A stretch of DNA of 64,000 bases from Ecdyonurus torrentis (GCA_949318235.1 OX439131.1:28292489-28356488); one strand, 5' to 3'; shown: positions 45,195 to 59,138, counted from the first letter of the stretch. Translations and numbers: made by a program. Notes: generated by a model from the letters alone, not told the origin.

Positions 45195-45855
45195 GCTCTA
45201 TGGAAATGAAGTGCTGAATGCTGAATTTTCAACTGATACTCTCTCTCTCTCTCTCTCTTCCTTCTTCTGTTATTCCAGATATAGGGTTTTTGTGATGGTT
45301 GTAAAAAAAATGTTACAAGCTATACAGTACTATAATTCTATTCTTTGCTTAAAGTTTAAGTTTATAAATTGGTAGTAACTTAACTTTCTCTATACACGTC
45401 TCATTTAGTTGGAAATATGGGATACATCAAATAAACGCCCTCTTGCCTTACGATTCTTCGAAATTTCTACTGGGCAAAATCCCACTTCCATGGTTCCTGA
45501 AACAACTACCGAACAACTAGAAAGCACGGTTAACTCAATGTATGAGACTCAAACAACCTCTGAAGTTGCTGAAACTAGTACTGAAACTATGCTCAGCACA
45601 GAAGCTGCAAGTGGATTAACGTTTGAAATTACGAATACTGATCAGTTACTTGAAACTACAGTGTCTGATACTGAACCAGTGACTGAGATTCCTGAAACCA
45701 CACATGAGTCACTCGAAACTATTTCCAGTTCAGCGCCTGCTGAAACCACTTATACTACAGAAGAAACCACCACTGGTACAGAGATCACGAGTATTCCCAA
45801 TGATGACAAGTGTCCTCCCTGCCTGTGCAAGTGTTCTTGTTCCATTCATAACTGA
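44578..45855 (+). pseudogene. Array gene B, probably inactivated copy
   Basis: Exon 1 from 44578 encodes a signal peptide and the family domain (LFDLSYGNSTGLKFPC, GLWKIEEVSKYPGGPTEGT, SCIQVES, EWFKISGP). At 44989 the expected ERSISLP reads ER-stop-FILP. The only donor, at 45035-45036, leaves 457 nt from the ATG (phase 1), whereas exon 2 (45409-45855) needs phase 0, so there are two independent lesions. Exon 2 is open for 148 codons: LEIWDTSNKR, a Thr/Glu-rich linker without tight repeats, and CPPCLCKCSCSIHN, nearly the same tail as gene A. Intact exon 2 suggests recent inactivation, or an alternative splice that I cannot see. Confidence 0.75.
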
Positions 45856-46112
45856 ATATTATGAGGAAGTTAGAAAAAACATAAAATTTAATTATCACAT
45901 ATAATTATCTTATTTTTTTACATTAATTCATTTTTATTTATATGTAATTTTAAGCTTCAAAGTATACTTACAATTTTAGAAATACTCGTTTGCTATACAC
46001 TAAAAAATTAAAAATAAATGTATTTAATTTTAATTTAATCCTCTATTTCACTTGTTGGATAAATGTAAGTTTTAATTAAAATTAAATTGAACGGAAAGAA
46101 ACTTAAAGAATT

Positions 46113-46113
46113 C

Positions 46114-46190
<77 letters not shown>
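46113..46190. repeat. (TA)n microsatellite
   Basis: About 78 bp of TA between genes B and C. Confidence 0.95.
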
Positions 46191-46191
<1 letters not shown>

Positions 46192-46229
46192 GTTATTGCA
46201 TTTTAATATATAGAATAGAATACAAAGAT

Positions 46230-46689
46230 AATGAGGAAGGTGAATTTTTTAACCCCTACTTTTTATGACATTTTTGAAAAGAGCGTTAAAAATTTTTGAG
46301 GCGTTATTTTTTCTTAGAACGATTGGAGCATGGAAAGTATTTTTAATTAATTTTTGAAAATCGATCTAAAAAGCCTGTGACGTCATCAATTGGGCATTTA
46401 TTTCGGAAAGTATTGACCGTAGAAGGTTCAGTAGACAGTTTTTTGAAATCCTGAGGACGAGCTGATTTCATTAAACTGGCTACTGAACCTCGAACGATTA
46501 GTATTTGCCGAGAAAAAAGTGGAATGATGACGTCACAGGCGTTCTAGACCGATTTTCATAAATTTATTAAAAATACTTCGCATGCTCCAATCGTCCTAAG
46601 AAAAAATAGCACCTCAAAAATTTTTAATGCTCTTTCTAAAAATATCATTAACTCAAAAAAAAAAAAAATTTAAATTCACCTTCCTCATT
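46230..46689. mobile_element. 460-bp inverted-repeat element
   Basis: Ends AATGAGGAAGGTGAATTT and the complement AAATTCACCTTCCTCATT; arms run about 150 bp inward (CTTAGAACGATTGGAGCATG against CATGCTCCAATCGTCCTAAG). TGACGTCA occurs once in each arm (46378, 46528). Noncoding, between genes B and C. Confidence 0.85.
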
Positions 46690-46837
46690 GTAAAATGAGT
46701 GCACACATCATAAAAACGTAAATTTTAAGTTTAAAAGTAACAGATTACATTAATCGCTTTAAAAATATTGGTTGGATTGTATTACTTATTGATGTTGTAA
46801 TAGAAATTGTCTGAAAGAGTTTGTTATATAGGGATAA

Positions 46838-46930
46838 ATTCAAATTCAAAATTCAAAATTCAAAATATCTTTATTTCCAGTCTCCTACAATCAACATGCA
46901 ATAACAGAATCACATTTGTTTAGGTTATAA
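46838..46930 (-). mobile_element. Possible truncated non-LTR retrotransposon 3' end
   Basis: On the minus strand a unique segment ends GAGACTGGAAATAAAGATAT followed by TTTTGAA repeats. The layout matches a 5'-truncated LINE tail; there is no coding portion. Confidence 0.35.
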
Positions 46931-47279
46931 TGGAATTGTCAGCTCTACAAATTCATCATATAAAAAGTTAACAATGCTTATTCGTAAAGCTTCAATACTA
47001 CGTATTATTGCACTGAAACATAATGTATGAATATATTGTTGCTGTATTTGAGTGTTTCTTGAAATAAACCAATAATTTTTTTTATATATAATTTAGAGAT
47101 TAGATAGTTACAACAACGTAGCACAGTAAATCTATTAATATATTACGTAAAATACATTATGTAGGTTAAGATAGCGATGTACGTACATAAGTAAGTTTTA
47201 ATGAAAAGAACAGATAAATGATATATGACTTTTTAGATACCAGGAGACATTGCGTATATAGGTGAGTCTTCTAACAAAA

Positions 47280-47287
47280 TATAAAAG
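47280..47287 (+). promoter_or_regulatory. TATA box of array gene C
   Basis: TATAAAAG 47 bp upstream of the ATG, with initiator-like ATCACTG about 30 bp downstream (47309-47315). Confidence 0.65.
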
Positions 47288-47326
47288 AACGTATTAACGA
47301 TATATACATCACTGTTAATTTTTATC

Positions 47327-48901
<1,575 letters not shown>

Positions 48902-49482
48902 TTAATACAGAAAATAGAGCAAAATATCATTTAATTTTTTTTAATCCTATAAAATAATGTGTTAAGCAATAGTATTCAACACTATTTATTTATTTATTTA
49001 TGTTCGTTATCAGAGTTTATATTATACAGTGTATACATATAAACATTTATTTACACTATTTTCAATTAATCAGGACATTAAAATATGTTTTTTAATGCAA
49101 AAAATTTGAAAGTTATATATTGTATACTAAATATAGTAAAGAAACATAACGTGTACTGTATATCAAAAAGTCATGTTTTTTTTTAATGTTCCTCTCCCTC
49201 TTTATCTTTATATATTATCTATCTGTGTGCTATTTTTTATGAATATTTTTTTTAAAGTATTTTATTCTTAAAAAATAGTGTAAATTTTTACTTTTTGTAA
49301 AAAATATAAAAAAATAAAAAACTTTTTGAGTTATTTTAATCCTTACTTCATTTCAAATTAAAATCTATAGTAAAACTCAACCAATCAATTAGGTTAGTTA
49401 TTGCAAAGATACAGTGAATAAGATAAAGATTCTCTAAAATCCTGGGCTTAAACTATTTTAAGATACAAGATATAATCATTTT
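48902..49482. other. Spacer between array genes C and D
   Basis: AT-rich 3' untranslated and intergenic sequence with short homopolymers; no mobile element recognised. Confidence 0.55.
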
Positions 49483-49490
49483 TATAAAGG
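49483..49490 (+). promoter_or_regulatory. TATA box of array gene D
   Basis: TATAAAGG about 55 bp upstream of the first in-frame ATG (49538). A TTCAATG initiator-like site is near 49500. Confidence 0.55.
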
Positions 49491-49537
49491 ACTATTTCGT
49501 TCAATGACTTTACTTTAATATTATTTAGCACGCCTCT

Positions 49538-50663
49538 ATGGTAGTCAATATGAGTACAAGAAACTTGTTCTTTCTTTGTCATATGATTAGTCTGTGCACT
49601 ATGTTATTAGCAGAGTTCTATGATTTATCGAACTATAATGATGTAGGCTTAATTTATCCTTGCGCAGGAAATGCGCCTGGAATGTGGAAATTCGATCAAG
49701 CTGATTTTTATCCGGGAGGACCACTTGATGGGAGTGTTTTTACTTCTGATATCAATGAATTTTCGTGTATCGTAACTGAAAATGTAATAAATATCACTTC
49801 AGACACTAAATTTAACTTGTATGTGCACGTACCATACAGTACAGTAAATGATATTATGTATGGATGGTTAAAATCAAAAGACCTGGAGAATAATTACGAA
49901 TGGTTTAATATTGCTGGACCTGTAACTCCAGGAGAAGAATGGATGGAAAAATCATTTGATTTACCAAGTAGTGTAACCAAGGGAGAGTATTATGTAAGTT
50001 TATAACAACGTGATCTCTATATTAAAGTTAAGTATAACAAAATTTTTGTTAATGTAAAACATTTGTACTTTAAATTTGAAGTCTGACGACTGCAAAATAT
50101 GTTATATCATGTGCATTAATGTGCGAAATTTTAATGAAGAAGACATCTGTATACGGTGTTTAAAAACATTCATATTTATTTAGGTTAGATCCACTTTATG
50201 ATTTGATGTATGTTTATTAATGTAATAATTTTATCTGTAAGTACTTCAGGCTGAATATGTATTGATATGTAAAATCTACATTGGAATTTTATTATTTTTA
50301 ATATTTTTTCCTCGCATTTTGTAAGAAAATTAAACAATTTGCATATTATTATTGACGTATTTCATCTCATACATATATTGAGTTTATAAATTTTACACTA
50401 CACTATTTTTTTTCAACCATTTTACTTAAAAATTCTTATGTTCTATTATGATGTCATCTTTTTACATACTTTCAGCTTTCTGAAAATCTTAATGGAAAGA
50501 AAATCACATAAACGGTTCGGCGGGAAATCGAAATTCAAAGTAGTCTCAGTTTAGATGCCGAACCCTATCTACTATCTTGTGATATATTATATTTTTCTTT
50601 TTCTATATATTATTATTCTATTCATATTATTGCATATGGTATGAATTTTACAACTCGAAATAT

Positions 50664-50756
<93 letters not shown>

Positions 50757-51077
50757 TTTTTTCTGTTGCATACTCACAGCGATCAAAATGTTTATTCAAT
50801 ACTTTTCTTACGGAAAAACATGACATTTGATTACTACGTTTGCAAGAATGAAAATAAAATAAAAGTTGTGTAATACTGTAAAAATTATAAACATTAAATA
50901 AATGTTTAGTTGTGTTGGCAGTTGGTATGTGATGTCTTATAATAATAAAATTAAATAAAAATGTACTTTTTGTTACAGATTGAAGTTTGGGATACTTCAA
51001 GAAGTCACACTATTTCCTTGCGCTATTTTGAAATTACGACCTTTGACAAAAATATACACTCAGCAACCGATAATTGA
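49538..51077 (+). CDS. Array gene D: minimal secreted MAM-like domain protein
   Basis: Exons 49538-49993 and 50979-51077, GT-AG, phase 0; 184 aa from 49538 or 180 from the second ATG (49550, MSTRN). A signal peptide is followed by the diverged domain: FYDLSNYNDVGLIYPC, GMWKFDQADFYPGGP, SCIVTENV, EWFNIAGPVTPGEEW and YYIEVWDTSRSHTISLRYFE. Exon 2 stops 33 codons in, so there is no Thr linker, Cys tail or membrane anchor. The domain is the most diverged of the array apart from F, but has no lesions. The intron carries a (TA)n run (50669-50751). Confidence 0.83.
50669..50751. repeat. (TA)n microsatellite
   Basis: About 83 bp of TA in the intron of gene D. Confidence 0.95.
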
Positions 51078-52269
51078 TAATCTCTGTATCTCTGTGTAAT
51101 ATTATATAAATCATAAAAACATATCATTTCAATTTGCTACCTCTCTTCTAAAATAAATAATAATAACATATCATGTCTTTTATTTGAGTGAAATCATTTA
51201 AAGGGCCTAGCTATTTAACCCACGTTTGTCAGTTTATAGTTTGTTTTTTAAAGTAAAATGTATTATATATATATATACAGCTCCTCCCACAAAAACTGCT
51301 TCGTTCATACATGCAATAGTATGCACTTTACGTATCAGTTTTTTGTGAAAAGAGGTGTATATTATATTATATCCAAACCTCATGTTACATTTTATTAGTA
51401 CCTATAAACTAAAATGCATTATTTTACAGTACAAATTATAATTAAATAAAGTGCCAATATAAAGTTACACTATATAAAACAATTTCATGGAACTTTAATC
51501 CTATAGTAATTGATGCTATAAAGTATATTATACATAATATACGTTGTGTATTATCTTATATCTCTTCAATAACTTTTACTTCAACATGTTTAATATTTGC
51601 AATTGCTGCTGTATAGTACATAGTACTTGTGTCTTTAAAACTATAACGTCATAACAGTGACATCATGCAGAAAGTATAGAAAACTTAATCAATAAATAAT
51701 TAATACGAAATTTTTTTTTTACCAATACAGTGTTATATTAGATCTATATAAAACATACAATAAACTCGTAACAACATTTCCGCACCTACATGTATCTTTC
51801 ATTATAGTAATTATTATGACTATGACTCTCTCTCTCTCTCTCTAATCCTCCTGCTATACATACTGGGTTTCATATTATATTCATGACTGCTATTATAACT
51901 GTATGCCGAATATTATATTTAATTTACTATCATTAATATTTATCAATATGACTTTTAAACTGCTATTTTCCTTATTATTATTATTTTCTTTGTCCATTGT
52001 GTTACATTTTTTTTCTTGTTGGGGTAAAGTGTAAGATTGAGCCACACGTTATGCCAGCCTTAAACTTAAACCCTTTCATATGTGTATTTTTTCCACTTTG
52101 TTTTTGAATAAAAAAGACGAATATTTAATATACTTTAAATTAAATAATAATAATTAAATAGTAAAGCATGGAATATAAAACATATTCATAAATATATGAA
52201 GTATCGATCTAAACTTATTATAATTGGGATTTAAAGTAAATTCGTATTTAAAGTTATTATCCGTAACAC

Positions 52270-52271
<2 letters not shown>

Positions 52272-52329
<58 letters not shown>
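52272..52329. repeat. (AG)n microsatellite
   Basis: About 58 bp of AG; absent from the second duplication unit. Confidence 0.95.
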
Positions 52330-52332
<3 letters not shown>

Positions 52333-53449
52333 CAATAAGTATGTATTAACCAAAGGAATTAAAAAAAAATGGTAAAAATTTCCGATTTCATGATTTTTTC
52401 TTCTGTTACTCAACAGACAAAAAATTATTTGAAGTCTATAGCTAATACGCAAAAGATTGACGTAGGTGCGATTATTAACCGATAACGTAATACTTATACA
52501 TATGATATAACATATCCACTGCAACAATATTTTGGAATTTCTCTCGCCTCCGCTCTTCTTTTCTTTGAAATAAATAGTATTAATTTTGAGTATAATAATT
52601 AATTGAGCCTAAAAAAGGTTATAGCTAATTTTAATATATAACAACAAAAGCCGAATGTTTTTTTTTTTTTTTTTTTTTTTTTTTTTCTTTTTTTTTTTTC
52701 CTTCCTTTTTTTAGAAATTATGCTTATATTCTTCTAAATAAAGACCAAGTTCTAATTGAGTAAACTTTAAATAGTTAACGGATATATCACATTATATTTT
52801 GTGCAATTATCTTATATTTTATATTAATAAAATATCACATTTAAATGTTTAAAGGAACAGAAATAATAATGACAACAACAATAAAAAAAATATCTACTTA
52901 TAAAAAGGGAGAAAGAATAAGTAATATAAAACATAACATATTAATACAATTTTATTGGATATTTATTAAGTTTTACAACAATTGCTCAATTATTTCAAAT
53001 ATAGTATAATGTGTTGATATTATATCCACTTGCATTCAGAAGGCCAATAAAATGTATTACGTGTACAGCGTACATTTTTGTTATGTTATAATTGTAGATC
53101 TACTTCAAAGAAAGTAAACACTTATCGCATACAGTTGGAAATATATTTTTTCATTCGACTTTATTATACGTCGATAATTTTTTAGGTATCACCTTTAGTT
53201 ATTACTGTTCAACTTAGCAATCGATTTTTTGTAAACATTCGAAGTTGATGTTTTCCAACATATAATATACATTCTTTATTAGCTATATATATACACTCAA
53301 AACAAAAGAAAGGTAGCTAAGATATGTTTCATAGATAAGAATGATTATAAGGATTTGTAGAGGGCTTACACACATATATATATAACATTTAAGATATATA
53401 GATACATTTTAGTTTGGAAAATCTTTAGTTTTCAATATTCACAATCAGG

Positions 53450-55724
53450 ATGGAGTCTCGTCAAGTTTTTTGTTTTGCAATTATATCAACGTGTTTATTT
53501 TCAAATGCAGTGGCTGAATTCTTTGATTTATCTAATGGTAACTCCGCTGGCTTAATATTCCCATGTGGAGCAACTGGAGCGCCTGGATTTTGGAAATTTG
53601 AAGAAGCCAGTAAATATCCAGGAGGACCCACGGAGGGTACAGTTTTTACCTCAGACCCGACGAAAGGCTCTTGTGTACTAGTTCAAAATTTGGTCACCTT
53701 AAGTCAAGACACCAAGTTTAATTTTAAGGCGTTTGTGCCTTATACAAGTAGCTTAGAAGTGATGTACGTTTGGTTGGTGACAGAAGATCAGTTTGCCAAT
53801 TACGAGTGGGTCAAAATTACTGGTCCTATTACAGCTGGCAGCGAGTGGATTGAACGATCAATCAGTTTGCCAGCAGGGATAAAGAATGGAAATTATTATG
53901 TAAGTTCTATATTTTTTAAACATAATTCCTTAAAAAATTAAATAACAAAATACTATTATTTATTTATTTATTTATTTGTCAACCAAAAACAGGCTTGCGC
54001 CCAATACATTGGCGGTACACTCAGTACAAATAATCAAAGTATTACAATTAAAATAAAATAAAATTAAAAAAAAATAATAATAATAACACACGCATGCACA
54101 TATACATTAAATTTGGATTAGAAATTAGGCATTAATACCATAATCATTGCTTTTCCACATTCCTATAATACAAACTTTTTATTGTATAACAGGAATCATT
54201 GAAAATATCAATGTTTATAATAATAATCAATGTTTATATAATTAAATTATTATTAATTGGCTCATCCTTTTGTTCCAAGATTTTTTACATTGATAGTTTC
54301 ATAAGATTCGATGTAATTTATATTATAATTTTGCACTCTGTTAGAGCCCATTGCTCGATTCCTAGTATGTCTATCAGCTTCAAACAAACTTCTATGAGAC
54401 CTAAAAGCATGCTGACCTCTATCACAAAGTTTCAAACCGACGCAATTAGATGGTGCGTCTTGAGAGACCCCTTAATAAAAGTAAACCCCTAGACAAAGGC
54501 TAAACGCATGTAACACATTCATTCATCAAAAATATCTGGAAATCCTCTCTTGGCATTAGTTTAAATTTTAGTGCGATATACTTTAGAAATCACGCAAAAA
54601 AAAAAAATAAATAAATAATAATAAAAATAATAAAAAAGGGGGTCTTGCATTTTGGAGTAGTTAAAGAAACTTAATTACATTTGCAGCTTTTAACTAATGT
54701 TTAAAAAAATCTTTTTCAGGTTGAGGTATGGGATACTTCGACAAGACACGCAATTTCCTTGCGCTACTTTGATATAACAGATCAAGCCATCACCACAGCA
54801 CCGGTTACTGATCCGAGTACAAGTACAGTGACAACAACTGAAACCCCTGAAGCAACAACTGAAATTACTACCGTTACTACTGAAATAACAACTGATTCAA
54901 CTATAACATCAACCGAAATAACAACTGAATCTACTATATCATCTACTGAAACTACTGAAATGTCGACTGAGTCAACTATACCATCAACTGAATCTACTGA
55001 ATCTACTGAAATGTCAACTGAGTCAACTATAACATCAACTGAATCTACTGAAACTACCGAAATGTCGACTGAATCAACTATACCATCAACTGAATCTACT
55101 GAAACGTCAACTGAGTCAACTATAACATCAACTGAATCTACTGAAACTACTGAAATGTCGACTGATGCAATTACAGAGTCAAGTGATTCATCTATTTCAA
55201 CTGAAATAACCACTGAGACTCCTGAAATAACTACTGAATCAACTGAAACTGAAAGTACCGAAACTGAAATAACTACCAAATTCATAGAACAAACCACTGA
55301 ATTATCAACTTCATCAGTATTTTCCACTGAAATTAGTGAATCAACTTCAAAACTAACTACTGAATACACCACATCTTTGACCACTGAATCTACAACAATT
55401 CCTCCTAATAATGATCCAACACCAAATCCTCCTACTTATTTACGTAATAGTTGGTGGTGGATATTTTTAATTGGCATCGCAGTAGGAGTAATTTTTGCAA
55501 CGATAATGTTTGGTTGTGTGACTTGGTGCTGGTGGTTGGCATGTGTACGATGGAGATCTCGTTCACCTCGATCTGTTTCAAGTACAAACGGTTTACCACG
55601 TTTAGAAGTTGTTTCTTCGTCAAACTCTGGTGTTAGCATTACTGCTAAATCATCAGAACTACCAAGTTATAGAGAATCATGGACAAGTAATTCCAATTGG
55701 AATTTAAGAAATAATAATTATTAA
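53450..55724 (+). CDS. Array gene E: membrane-anchored MAM-like protein with mucin-like stalk
   Basis: Exons 53450-53899 and 54720-55724, GT-AG, phase 0; 484 aa. Signal peptide 1-22 (MESRQVFCFAIISTCLFSNA, then VA). The family domain fills about 23-175 and ends VEVWDTSTRHAISLRYFD. Residues about 180-385 are almost only Ser, Thr and Glu in imperfect repeats of TESTI.STEST.TTEMS type, a likely O-glycosylated stalk. Then comes one hydrophobic helix (about 393-420, SWWWIFLIGIAVGVIFATIM) followed by basic WRSRSPR, so type I topology with a cytoplasmic tail of about 60 residues containing LPSYRESW. It is the only member of the array with an anchor. Most of exon 1 matches gene C nearly base for base, while the signal peptide, the intron start and the upstream sequence match gene G. 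Confidence 0.88.
53957..54060 (-). mobile_element. Possible truncated non-LTR retrotransposon 3' end
   Basis: On the minus strand a unique segment ends TTTTTGGTTGACAAATAAAT followed by (AAAT)n, a typical LINE tail. It is part of the insertion that separates gene E's intron from that of its duplicate G. Confidence 0.4.
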
Positions 55725-56541
55725 GTAAGCCTTTTTCTTTTTGTGATTAAAATACCATTGCTATATATATTTTGTGAAATATTATAATTGTTATCTGTAA
55801 ATTTTTTAATATACAATAATTTAAATTGCAATTTTTTTGCTTTGCATATTGTAAAATTAATTTCTATAAACAAAGATTGGTACAAATTTAGATTACTTTT
55901 GGGTTAATTTAAATACCCATGTTAGAAATGTAGTGAAATTTAATTTTTGCAACTTTTGTGTATATTTTTTAAATTTTTATTTCATTAGGTAATTTAATTA
56001 AATCAGATATATAGTGAAGTCAAAGTGAAATGGAACGTGAGTGATATTTTATTTCAAATTCTTGATTACAAAAACTATATGTTTATTCTCTGATCTGTAT
56101 TTTCCATCATTTTCATTACTTTTATTGTATTTAATGTATATTTTATGTAAGTTATCCTATGTACGTATTGCGGACAAATTTTATATTACAAATCTTTAAT
56201 TATCTATTTACAATTTTGCATATTTTTTATTTTTAAACATTATTTTACATAAAATGAATTAAACGGTGTTAAAAAAATGATATAATAATAATTATATTAT
56301 ATTATCATGTTATTATAATAACAATAATAATGTTATGATAGATTTTCTGAAACATTCCTCACGTTTGTACTGTTCAATACAATCAATATATATTTTCAAA
56401 GTGCATACAATCTCTGTAACTGTAACCATTCATGCAATCAAATTTATGGCAAAAATAAGTTCTGTCATGTGTGTGAATATATAGACTGTATAAATGAGAA
56501 ATTGTAAACTTTATATTCAAGCCGCGTTATAATGCGCACTT

Positions 56542-56578
<37 letters not shown>

Positions 56579-57026
56579 TGAAGTACGAAGGATTGAGATT
56601 TTGATAGATTTATATTGTGTAAATAATTATATTCTGTGTTTCTTGGGTGATTGTTGATTGTTATAATGTTTGTATATAACAGAATTTATTGATATTTATA
56701 ATTGTTAATTACTTTTTTTTTTTAAATATTTTGAAAAAGCTTGTTTTTTAAATAAGAATTATAATTAATTACTCTATTTAATAAATATAAATATATATAT
56801 ACCAGGACATTTTTGCACATTTTTACAAATTAGTAATTATTTTTTCATCTAATTTCCAAATTGTATTCCCTCAAATAGGTAAATTGCGCTAATCTTTTAT
56901 TTTCTACCTTTTTTCTCCCCAGCATGACCATATTTTAATATTAAATTAAAAAAGAAAAAAAAACCTCCTATTTAGTAGTGAATTTACTAAAACCTTTATT
57001 TTCTGAAAGACTTCCATGATTACATT
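55725..57026. other. 3' region of gene E
   Basis: AT-rich 3' untranslated and intergenic sequence with a poly-A run at about 56543-56576. No coding features. Confidence 0.55.
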
Positions 57027-58228
57027 CAGGGCCGGTCTGGCGTACCCCGCGTACCCCCCCCCCCTCCCAGCCGATTTCTTCTTATTATTTTTCTCATAAA
57101 AACACCCTTTTTTAGTGCTTTTTTTGTCACTTTTTGTGCTCATAATCTTTCTTACTTAACAAATGTTTTTCAAAGAAATTTTGTAGTAATCGATTATAAA
57201 CACTCAAATAATTTTAAAAAATTGTTTTTACTTTTAGTCTTTGCAAATTTAAAATAGAAAATAAATAAAAATGTGTAAATATTAAAAATAAAGATTTGTT
57301 TATATAAATATTATTTATAAATATAAAAAAAAATTGTTTCTTTTAAATATTAAAAATTTCAATAACAAAACAATACATTTTCATTTCATTCAATGGACTG
57401 GTTAAAATATAATATATATCTGGTACAAAATCAAAATTAAAATCGGAAAACACTACTATTTTAGTAATTGCAGTAGTTGATGATGGAGATGAGGGCACCT
57501 CGAGATTACTGGGATATCACTTGGTGGTTCTGGTTGTTCACTATAAATTATTAACGTAGAAATTACAAATTAGTGAAATTAGCAATACTGATTTTACTAC
57601 TGAATAATCTGCACTATCTGCAGTATAAATCTAGCTTGAATTTATATTGATTTATGTTACCGTGTTGCTGAGGAAGAAGGATGACTTTTAAATTAATCGC
57701 CCAATTTTGCGTGCTTCGGATCTTTAGAGAGTTTAGCCAGCTCTCTTTCATCCGCTTTTTTTCGTTTTCGAGTTCCTCTTTTATGTATACGTACGTTTTA
57801 TTCTTCATATTATTTACTGTACTAAACTGACTTAACATTACTTAAATAATAGTAATTTTTATCTTTAGGAACTCAGCTATTACTAATTTCAGTAATTTTA
57901 ATTTGTGGCAAAACCTACAGAATCATCTTGATATCTTACTGTTAGTTCTTTGCCACTAAGAAAATGTTTAGGTGAACTTTTTTTTTTCAGTCAAATGAAC
58001 TATTGTAATGTATTGCGTTCTATTAGGAAAAAATGAATACGTTAGCTTATAATAAAAACAGTTGCCAATTTCAATAAAATAGATCGCAAAAATAAAAAAT
58101 GCTTTTTATGCGTGGGATTAATATTTGAATTTTGATATAAATTAATTTTTTTTTCAGCCCACTTAGCCCACAATGACGTTGGCCCGGTCTGCGATCGCAG
58201 ACCTCGTCTTATGGCCAAGCCTGCCCTG
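57027..58228. mobile_element. Probable non-autonomous hAT-like element
   Basis: Left end CAGGGCCGGTCTGGCGTACC and right end complement CAGGGCAGGCTTGGCC; flanks ATTACATT and ATTATTAC could be a diverged 8-bp duplication. CAGGGCCGG-type termini are common in animal hAT elements. AT-rich interior, no transposase frame. Confidence 0.5.
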
Positions 58229-58685
58229 ATTATTACATATTGCTCTAAATAAAGACATTGCATGATATATTATTTTGTTATTATATTTTACGAACATTTC
58301 ATTGAAAAAAATTGGATTGATTTTTATAGTTAGAATATTGTCTGCAGGCAGTGTTCATTATTACAAACATGTAGTATCCGCATGTTAACATTTTTTTTAA
58401 AGTGATATTATTTTTGTTACAAGAGCTTTTACAAGGCCAAAAAAAAAATAATAATAATAAAAATAATAAGTGTCTACACATTCAAAACGTTTTAACATAT
58501 TTCATTCTTTGATCTTCTCGACATGATTAATGCAAAAAATATTTTACGTATAGTCATTTTACGCGTTGATAACAAATTGACAGTAACAAGAATTAATTTA
58601 TAAGATTATTATACAAATATTAATCATTATATTCTTTTTTAATTTTGTTCCATTAGCAGTTTGGCCTTTAATTCTAACGTGTGTA
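58229..58685. other. Spacer upstream of gene F
   Basis: AT-rich with an A-rich run near 58440. No TATA box of the type seen before genes A-D. Confidence 0.5.
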
Positions 58686-59138
58686 ATGAACATGAGTGTT
58701 TTTGTGGAATCAAGTTATAACAATTTAAGTTTATATTTAATTATTTTATTATTGATATATCCTTTAAATGCTCAAAGATATGATTTTTCAGAGGGAAGTG
58801 ATAATTTAGGTATAACCTATCCATGTACAGATGGTGCAATTGGTACTTGGATTGATGAGCTTGCAATTAAGTACCCAGGAGGCCCGACTAAAGGTTATAT
58901 TTTTACTTCAAATGATAAAACAAGTGCTTCGTGTTTAGATACAAATGAATTCCTTGATATTACAAGAAAATCAAAATTACATATTCAGATTTATAAAAAT
59001 TTCTATGAATCGTGGGACAAATTATCAGTAAGATTAGTAAATGAGGGTTCTGAACAGTTAGATTGGTTACAAATTAGTGGTAATACAGAATACAAAGGCT
59101 GGCTTGAACTTTTAGCAGATTTACCTCAAGGGTATTGA
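58686..59138 (+). pseudogene. Array gene F: diverged, truncated copy
   Basis: The frame from 58686 encodes a signal peptide and a diverged domain: YDFSEGSDNLGITYPC, GTWIDELAIKYPGGPTKGYI, ASCLDTNEF, DWLQISGNTEYKGW and LADLPQG. It then leaves the family consensus (LPxGIKNGNYYV) and stops at 59136-59138. No donor like TAT|GTAAGT and no second exon with the EVWDTS motif is visible downstream; the next few hundred bases look like repeat sequence. An in-frame GAAGTTTGG a few codons past the stop could be a trace of exon 2 (EVW), but chance is possible. Alternatively F is a very old paralogue with an unrecognised exon 2. Confidence 0.6.

Larger units (their letters stand above)
51390..54590 (+). repeat. 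Segmental duplication, unit 1 (carries gene E exon 1)
   Basis: Colinear with 60930-63700: TTATTAGTACCTAT, AATTGATGCTATAAAGTATA, CTTTTACTTCAACNTG-type strings, CTAATCCTCCTGCTA, GTTGAAGTAAA-type segments and the sequence just before the ATG (TTTGGAAAATCTTTAGTTTT) occur in the same order. Units differ by microsatellite content (CT/AG/poly-T here; CTGT and TA in unit 2) and by an insertion in the intron of E (about 53945-54525). Confidence 0.8.

Noticed and set aside
54782..55384. 200-codon open frame on the minus strand opposite gene E exon 2
   Set aside because: It is the antisense of the Ser/Thr/Glu repeat (TTGA/TCAGTAG repeats give Val/Asp/Ser); no start context or splice support. Gene E on the plus strand explains the openness.
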